From assembly GCA_050117475.1 (NCBI GenBank), contig JASFMR010000046.1, forward strand, positions 1-28,634: 28,634 nucleotides of DNA, written 5' to 3'. Below, piece after piece: positions 23,609 through 28,634 of this stretch. The notes below the pieces were generated by a model, which was given only the letters and a program-made list of their open reading frames with translations, did no database searches and was not told where the DNA came from. Position 1 is the stretch's first letter. The number at the start of each line of letters is the position of its first letter. Made by a program: the position numbers and the translations under genes. The stretch comes from Fodinibius sp050117475 (GTDB lineage: Bacteria > Bacteroidota > Rhodothermia > Balneolales > Balneolaceae).

Positions 23609-25654
23609 TTATTCTTCCTCGTCTGTTGCTTCTTCATTAGCCTCTTCTTCGGCTTTCGCCTTTTCGTGAAGTTTACGAGCGGCTTCGGCCTTTTCTTTCT
23701 CGACCATCTGTTTCTTGAGATCTGCCAGGCCGGACATCTCACCAAGTGTCGGTGTTCCAGTTTGCGGGGCTGGTCCCTGATCCTGGTTTCTCTCCTTGTT
23801 GGAAGCAGAAGACTTGGCCTTTTTAACGTCTTTTTTGCGCTGACTGAGGGTGATATTCTTATTAGTCTCATCCAGCTCAATAACATAAGCCTCTACCTTA
23901 TCACCTTCTGAAAAGTTTTCAGAGGGCTCACCTTCGGCTTCAGTTTTGCTGGCTGGAATAAAGCCTTCGAGCCCATAAGGCAAGCTTACAAATACGCCCT
24001 TGTCGGTCGTCTTGGAAACTTCACCTTCAACCTGGTTCGTACCGCTGTACTCTTCAGCAAATTTTTCCCACGGATTCTCTTCAATTTGCTTATGGCCAAG
24101 CGTAATTCGACGGTTCTCAAAGTCTATAGCCAGAATAACTACTTCAATTTCCTCATCCTTGTTAATGATCTCGTTAGGATGGTTAATCTTTTCGGTCCAG
24201 CTTAAGTCAGAGATATGAATCAGTCCGTCAATACCGGGCTCAAGTTCGACAAACACGCCAAAGTTGGTGAGGTTGCGAACCGTTCCAGTATGCTTGGATC
24301 CAACAGGATATCGCTCCTCGATATCTTCCCAAGGGTCCTTCTCAAGTTGTTTGACACCAAGCGATATTTTCTTTTCCGGCTCGTTCACATTAAGAACAAC
24401 GCATTCAATAATATCATCCTTGCTAACCAATTGTGATGGGTGCTTGATATGCTGTGTCCATGACATTTCAGATATGTGAATGAGTCCCTCAACACCTTTT
24501 TCAAGCTCAATAAAAGCACCGTAATCCGCAATTGAGACAACCCGGCCCTGCACTTTAATGCCTTCAGGATATTTAAGATCGATTTCATCCCACGGATGCG
24601 GCTGCAGCTGTTTGAGCCCGAGTGAAACACGTTTTGTCTCGTCATCAAAGTCAATCACTGCCACGTTGATTCGCTGATCAAGAGATACGATTTCTTCAGG
24701 ATGCTCAACACGTCCCCAGGAGAGGTCGGTAATGTGTAACAGTCCATCGACGCCCCCGAGATCGATAAACACACCGAAATCAGTAATGTTCTTGACGATG
24801 CCTTCGAGTACTTGACCTTCTTCGATAGTCTCAAGGATTTCCTGACGCTGCTCTTCAAGATCAGACTCGATAAGAGCACGGTGAGAGACAACCACGTTTT
24901 CTGCCTGCATGTTGAGTTTGACAACCTGGAATTCCATAGTCTTACCCACATAGGCATCAAAGTCACGAACCGGCCGAACGTCGATTTGTGAGCCAGGCAG
25001 GAATGCATCTATTCCCATGATATCGGCAACCATCCCTCCTTTAATGCGGCGTTTTATGTAACCTTCAATAACTTCGCCCGTTTCGGAAGCACGTTCAATG
25101 GTCTCCCAGGCATGTAATATATCCGCTTTTCTGCGGGAAAGAATCAGCTGACCTTCCTGGTCTTCAACCTTGTCAAGGAATACATCTACTTCATCACCGG
25201 GCTGGAGCTTTTCAATAACTTCATTAGGAAATTCATTTGACTGCACCATTCCCTCGGATTTAAATCCGATATCGACAACCACATAATCTTCGTCGACAGA
25301 AACAACACGTCCTGTTACAATCTCTTTCTCTTCAATCTCATTTAGTGTGTCTTCATACATCCCTGCAAGCTTATGAAATTCTTCATCGGTGTAATCCTCC
25401 GATGCAGCTTCCAGTTGATCGTACGTATATGTTTCGTCTTCGTCCAGTTCACCGGTAAAAGTAGCAACTTCTACTTCTTTAACCTCTTCAGCTTCTTCGG
25501 TGGCTGCACCTGTAGCCTCCTCGGTGTCAGCTTTCTTTTCATCAACAGTTTCCTCGGTAACTTCTTCGGGGGTATTCTCAGTTACTTCTTCGGTTGCTGT
25601 AGCTTTTTCTTCCTGGTTTTCCTGGTTTTGTTCTTGTTTTAGTTCTTCGGTCAT
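23609..25654 (-). CDS. rpsA: 30S ribosomal protein S1
   Basis: 681 residues, longer than the 557 of E. coli S1. Six S1 RNA-binding (OB-fold) repeats lie at about 110-176, 192-260, 281-348, 365-434, 452-521 and 539-606; repeats 3-5 share the pattern FGVFIDL...GLLHITDLSW and are the most alike. S1 draws mRNA to the 30S subunit and unfolds it. The extra length comes from a Glu-rich N-terminal extension of about 105 residues and a Lys/Glu-rich coiled tail (about 607-681). Six full repeats and the extended ends fit S1 of Bacteroidota and relatives. It follows cmk by 87 bp, the common cmk-rpsA pair, and ends at a bidirectional terminator. No Shine-Dalgarno motif is seen, which is usual for S1. Confidence 0.98.
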   Translation of the reverse strand: MTEELKQEQNQENQEEKATATEEVTENTPEEVTEETVDEKKADTEEATGAATEEAEEVKEVEVATFTGELDEDETYTYDQLEAASEDYTDEEFHKLAGMYEDTLNEIEEKEIVTGRVVSVDEDYVVVDIGFKSEGMVQSNEFPNEVIEKLQPGDEVDVFLDKVEDQEGQLILSRRKADILHAWETIERASETGEVIEGYIKRRIKGGMVADIMGIDAFLPGSQIDVRPVRDFDAYVGKTMEFQVVKLNMQAENVVVSHRALIESDLEEQRQEILETIEEGQVLEGIVKNITDFGVFIDLGGVDGLLHITDLSWGRVEHPEEIVSLDQRINVAVIDFDDETKRVSLGLKQLQPHPWDEIDLKYPEGIKVQGRVVSIADYGAFIELEKGVEGLIHISEMSWTQHIKHPSQLVSKDDIIECVVLNVNEPEKKISLGVKQLEKDPWEDIEERYPVGSKHTGTVRNLTNFGVFVELEPGIDGLIHISDLSWTEKINHPNEIINKDEEIEVVILAIDFENRRITLGHKQIEENPWEKFAEEYSGTNQVEGEVSKTTDKGVFVSLPYGLEGFIPASKTEAEGEPSENFSEGDKVEAYVIELDETNKNITLSQRKKDVKKAKSSASNKERNQDQGPAPQTGTPTLGEMSGLADLKKQMVEKEKAEAARKLHEKAKAEEEANEEATDEEE

Positions 25655-25741
25655 TAGATTTTGGTTAAAATTACCACATCCGGATTTATCCGTGATGGGA
25701 TTAGTATTAAGGTTGTAGTTAGAAAATAGTTCTACTTGTTT

Positions 25742-26392
25742 TTAAAACAGTTGTTTCACTTTAGAACAAATTTGATCTACTTGCTGTTCAAATGTCAAAT
25801 TTGTCGTATCAATTTCAATTGCATCTTCCGCTTTTTTCAAAGGATCAGTTTTACGTTTCGAATCTTTTTGATCTCGCAGGCGAATATTTTGTTTGACATC
25901 CTCGAATGTTAAATCGGGATTTTCCGACTTTCGTTCCTTGTACCGTCGCATTGCACGTTCCTCTAAATTCGCCGACATAAAGAACTTCAAGTCCGCATTC
26001 GGAAACACGGCCGTTCCCAAATCGCGGCCTTCAGCGATATAGACACCTCCGGGAACAGCTTCACGCATCAGCTTATTTATATAAGTACGAACCCTGGGCA
26101 TAGCAGCAACTTCACTTACCGCGTTAGCAACCCTGGGGGTTCTTATATCGTCCGTTACTGTCCGACCGTCAATTTCTACGTGGAAAGTCTGGTCTTTATA
26201 GCGAAACGAGATCTCCTTCTGATTCAGTAAACGAAAGAACTTTTTTTTATCCCGATCTACTTCCAAATATATAAGGGTTGCCGTTCGATAGAGCGCCCCT
26301 GAATCGAGATATTCAATCTTCAATCTATTGGCCACGGCCCGTGCTGTTGAGCTTTTTCCGGAACCGGCAGGCCCATCGATCACTATGATCAT
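25742..26392 (-). CDS. cmk: (d)CMP kinase
   Basis: 216 residues, typical. It phosphorylates CMP and dCMP with ATP, feeding the pyrimidine nucleotide pool. The P-loop is GPAGSGKSS (7-15), followed by DSGALYRTAT (30-39) for base and phosphate binding and EGRDLGTAVFP (121-131), a cmk signature that includes the CMP-binding Arg and Asp. The lid lies near RYKERKSENPD. An AGGAG Shine-Dalgarno motif stands about 10 nt before the ATG. It is divergent from rpsT across 154 bp and is followed by rpsA on the same strand. Confidence 0.98.
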   Translation of the reverse strand: MIIVIDGPAGSGKSSTARAVANRLKIEYLDSGALYRTATLIYLEVDRDKKKFFRLLNQKEISFRYKDQTFHVEIDGRTVTDDIRTPRVANAVSEVAAMPRVRTYINKLMREAVPGGVYIAEGRDLGTAVFPNADLKFFMSANLEERAMRRYKERKSENPDLTFEDVKQNIRLRDQKDSKRKTDPLKKAEDAIEIDTTNLTFEQQVDQICSKVKQLF

Positions 26393-26456
26393 ATGCGAAA
26401 GTCTCCTAAACTACCTTTAATTTGTTAATTTTTCAATGATTTCTTGTTTAATGATT

Positions 26457-26486
26457 TCAGAAATTTTAACTTTGGGAGCTTTCTGA
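26457..26486. promoter_or_regulatory. Inverted repeat in the cmk-rpsT divergent region
   Basis: TCAGAAA (26457-26463) and TTTCTGA (26480-26486) are perfect complements around 16 bp. The second arm can also fold locally with the following AAAG. It lies 60-90 bp before rpsT and about 65-95 bp before cmk. It may be a regulator site or a leader structure; no clear promoter was found for either gene. Confidence 0.25.
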
Positions 26487-26546
26487 AAGGCGCAGAAGAT
26501 GATACGAATTAATTTATAGAACTGTTAAGTAACACTTAGAAAATTT

Positions 26547-26798
26547 ATGCCACAACATAAGTCTGCAATTAAGCGGGTTCGTCAGAACGAAAAACGACGT
26601 CAACGAAACCAGTCTCAGCGTTCAAGAATGAAAACGCTGATAAAAAATGTACTTGAATCGACGGACAAAGAGGAGGCCGAGGAAGCTTTTAAAATAGCAT
26701 CTTCTTTTCTGGACAAAATGGCTGCTAAAGATCTGGTCCATAAAAATTTCGCGGCTCGCAAGAAAGCGAAATTATCTAAGCATGTGAATAATCTTTAG
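26547..26798 (+). CDS. rpsT: 30S ribosomal protein S20
   Basis: 83 residues, very basic and largely helical. It has the S20 pattern MPQHKSAIKRVRQNEKRRQR (1-20), RSRMKTLIKNV (26-36), a middle acidic helix and the conserved C-terminal KNFAARKKAKLSKHVN. S20 binds 16S rRNA near the bottom of the 30S subunit early in assembly. The gene lacks a Shine-Dalgarno motif. It is followed after 17 bp by gpmI on the same strand with no terminator, so the two are probably cotranscribed. Confidence 0.98.
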   Translation: MPQHKSAIKRVRQNEKRRQRNQSQRSRMKTLIKNVLESTDKEEAEEAFKIASSFLDKMAAKDLVHKNFAARKKAKLSKHVNNL

Positions 26799-26815
26799 TC
26801 TGAGCCCCTGTAAGT

Positions 26816-28339
26816 TTGGCAAACCCGACTTCAAAAGCGCTACTTGTTATTCTCGATGGCTTTGGGATTGCAAAAAATCCTGAGGTAAGTGCCATTGACA
26901 AGGCTAATAAACCGTATATAGATTCTCTTTTTGCCGCTAATCCCCATTCTAAACTTTCGGCCAGCGGCAGCGATGTAGGGTTGCCTGATGGACAGTTTGG
27001 CAATTCTGAAGTCGGCCACCTTAACATTGGAGCGGGCCGTATTGTACCCCAGGAGCTCAGCCGCATCAACAAGGCTATCGAAGACGGTAGCTTCTATGAG
27101 AATGATGTATTAACCCGTGCCGCTGATTTAGCGAAGAAGAACGGACGGATTCATATAATGGGACTGTTCTCAGACGGAGGGGTTCATAGCCACAACGATC
27201 ATCTGTTTGCTCTTCTGAGGTTGGTTAAATCAGCAGGAATCGATAACGCTTATGTTCACGCCTTTACTGACGGACGTGATACTTCTCCCACCGGCGGTAT
27301 CGGATACGTTGATGAATTCAATGAACAAGTCCGTGAGATTGGCGTAGGGAAAATTGCATCTATTGTAGGACGTTATTACGCAATGGACAGAGATAACCGC
27401 TGGAAGCGTACTAAATTGGCTTATGATCTGCTTGTGCACGGCAAGGGCGATAAGTTTGAAGATCCCAAAAAGGGATTGCAAGCATCCTACAATGAAGGGG
27501 TTACCGACGAATTTATTAAACCCATTTTGGTTGATGATTCTCAGGATTCCCGCATCCGGAAAGGGGATGTGGTTATTTTCTATAATATCCGTGGTGACCG
27601 CGCCCGGCAAATTACAAGGGCTCTCACCGAAGAAGGTTTTAATAAATTTGAAGTTGAAAAAGATCTGGACCTCCATTACGCAACCTTTACCTCTTATGAT
27701 GAAACTTTCACTTGGGTGAATGTGGCATTCCCCCCGCTGAATCTTAAGAATACCCTGGGAGAGGTTGTAAGCGAGCATCATTTGAAGCAACTGCGCATCG
27801 CTGAAACTGAAAAGTATCCCCATGTAACCTATTTCTTTAATGGAGGAGAAGAAAAACCCTTTGAGGGCGAAGAACGAATCCTCATCCCAAGTCCCAAAGT
27901 AGCCACCTACGACTTGCAACCGGAGATGAGTGCCCCCGAAGTGGCAGATACATTGTGCGAACAACTCAAGACAGAGAAATTCAGTCTGGGAATTTTAAAC
28001 TTCGCCAATCCGGATATGGTCGGCCACACGGGCGTTATGGAAGCAGCCATTAAAGCTGTTGAAACCATCGACCAGCAATTAAAAAAGGTTGTAGAGACTG
28101 CTAGCGAACACGGCTACAAGATACTTGTTATCGCTGACCACGGGAACGCTGATTGTATGATCAAGGAAGACGGAAGTCCTCACACTGCCCATACCACAGC
28201 ACTGGTCCCGGCACTCATCCTCAATGAAGACAGGGCTAAAAAAGTACACGATGGTATCTTGGCTGATGTAGCCCCGACCCTTCTTAAAATGATGGGGATT
28301 GACCAACCTGAAGAGATGACCGGTACTCCACTTTTTTAG
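26816..28339 (+). CDS. gpmI: 2,3-bisphosphoglycerate-independent phosphoglycerate mutase
   Basis: 507 residues, normal for the cofactor-independent enzyme, which interconverts 3- and 2-phosphoglycerate in glycolysis and needs Mn2+. The catalytic set is complete: Asp14 in VILDGFGI, nucleophile Ser64 in DGQFGNSEVGHLNIGAG, His124 in FSDGGVHSHNDH, HAFTDGRDTSP (148-158), Arg262 and Arg264 in RGDRAR, Asp400 and His404 in ANPDMVGHTG, Asp441-His442 in ADHGNAD and His459. The start is TTG at 26816: no ATG in frame lies near the N-terminus and a stop lies upstream. The weak start codon, 17 bp after rpsT, suggests low or coupled translation. The opposite strand holds long open frames that are shadows of this gene. 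Confidence 0.98.
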   Translation: MANPTSKALLVILDGFGIAKNPEVSAIDKANKPYIDSLFAANPHSKLSASGSDVGLPDGQFGNSEVGHLNIGAGRIVPQELSRINKAIEDGSFYENDVLTRAADLAKKNGRIHIMGLFSDGGVHSHNDHLFALLRLVKSAGIDNAYVHAFTDGRDTSPTGGIGYVDEFNEQVREIGVGKIASIVGRYYAMDRDNRWKRTKLAYDLLVHGKGDKFEDPKKGLQASYNEGVTDEFIKPILVDDSQDSRIRKGDVVIFYNIRGDRARQITRALTEEGFNKFEVEKDLDLHYATFTSYDETFTWVNVAFPPLNLKNTLGEVVSEHHLKQLRIAETEKYPHVTYFFNGGEEKPFEGEERILIPSPKVATYDLQPEMSAPEVADTLCEQLKTEKFSLGILNFANPDMVGHTGVMEAAIKAVETIDQQLKKVVETASEHGYKILVIADHGNADCMIKEDGSPHTAHTTALVPALILNEDRAKKVHDGILADVAPTLLKMMGIDQPEEMTGTPLF

Positions 28340-28398
28340 CGAATGTCCCGATTTTCCATCCTTCCTTAATAAAACCGGGGATTTCATCGCTATTTGAA

Positions 28399-28429
28399 TT
28401 GCAGGGTTTATTTGATTTAACTAGCTTGG
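28399..28429 (+). promoter_or_regulatory. Candidate promoter of the last gene
   Basis: TTG (28399-28401), 20 bp, then TAGCTTGG (28422-28429), one base off TAnnTTTG. The predicted leader is only about 14 nt. The gap 28340-28398 after gpmI shows no convincing terminator. Confidence 0.4.
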
Positions 28430-28449
28430 TTTAAATCAACCTGTATCGT

Positions 28450-28634
28450 ATGCGCTTACTGCTATTCACCCTCTTATTATTCATCTTAGAGGCCAATTTT
28501 GTTTATGCCCAACAACCAAACAAAGCGGCCAACCCAGTTGTTATTGGTGATTCCACTCTTCATCCAGCTACTGCAATCATAACAGGCAAAGTTGTTCCAG
28601 CAGGAGAAAAAAAGGGATTAAGGGGAGTCAATAT
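28450..28634 (+). CDS. Exported protein, N-terminal part (possible outer-membrane receptor or surface protein)
   Basis: The ATG at 28450 opens a frame of 61 complete codons to the right edge. Residues 1-20 form a signal peptide (MRLLLFTLLLF, cleavage near VYA-QQ). After a short polar linker, ITGKVVPAGEKKGLRGVNI (starting about residue 43) looks like the first strands of a carboxypeptidase-regulatory-like beta sandwich, the domain that begins many TonB-dependent receptors and surface proteins of Bacteroidota. The main body lies outside the window, so the family cannot be named with confidence. Confidence 0.75.
   Translation, partial: MRLLLFTLLLFILEANFVYAQQPNKAANPVVIGDSTLHPATAIITGKVVPAGEKKGLRGVN

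Noticed and set aside
27230..27964. 244-codon open frame antisense to gpmI
   Set aside because: It lies wholly within gpmI, whose catalytic motifs are complete; its composition is that of a reverse-frame shadow.
1..28634. Prophage, transposon, CRISPR or defence island
   Set aside because: All long frames are housekeeping or envelope genes with normal spacing; no transposase, integrase, phage gene, regularly spaced repeat or defence-type domain was seen.

Overview
The window reads as chromosomal housekeeping DNA from a member of the Bacteroidota/Rhodothermota/Balneolota assemblage. I infer this from several signs: a SusC-style TonB-dependent receptor with an N-terminal carboxypeptidase-regulatory domain, paired with an IPT/TIG lipoprotein; an ExbB–ExbD–ExbD cluster; an rpsF-rpsR-rplI operon with no ssb; and repeated promoter candidates of the form TTG-N20-TAnnTTTG, the primary-sigma consensus described for Bacteroidetes. 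An NhaD-type Na+/H+ antiporter beside the respiratory genes would suit a marine or moderately halophilic life, but that is inference. I see no integrase, transposase, CRISPR array, rRNA or tRNA.

Layout, left to right. Positions 1-9287 hold minus-strand genes: an IPT/TIG lipoprotein (running off the left edge), its TonB-dependent receptor, ftsH, thiL, then two exbD genes, a small membrane protein and exbB. Positions 9434-12581 hold dsbD, rplI, rpsR and rpsF (minus). Positions 12715-18109 carry complex I subunits nuoN, nuoM and nuoL (minus), with a pterin-4a-carbinolamine dehydratase gene between nuoM and nuoN. nhaD (plus, 18430-19872) lies in the opposite direction between nuoL and nuoK. nuoK, nuoJ and uppP follow on the minus strand to 22023. 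On the plus strand come moxR, a large inverted repeat and an 84-residue hypothetical gene, which converges on rpsA and cmk (minus). Last are rpsT, gpmI and the start of an exported protein (plus), which runs off the right edge.

How the genes fit together. The ExbB/ExbD proteins would energise the outer-membrane receptor using the proton-motive force. NuoJ, K, L, M and N are membrane subunits of the proton-pumping arm of complex I, and NhaD would exchange protons for sodium on the same membrane. FtsH, DsbD and UppP serve membrane and envelope quality control, periplasmic disulfide reduction and undecaprenyl-phosphate recycling. The rest is translation (S1, S6, S18, S20, L9) and central metabolism (ThiL, Cmk, GpmI).

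No clearly new multi-gene system is visible. The points most worth following are the dehydratase gene inside the nuo operon, the split of nuoJK from nuoLMN by an antiparallel antiporter, a structured leader ahead of rpsF, a perfect 18-bp inverted repeat after moxR, and the small uncharacterised genes at 8237-8506 and 23276-23530.
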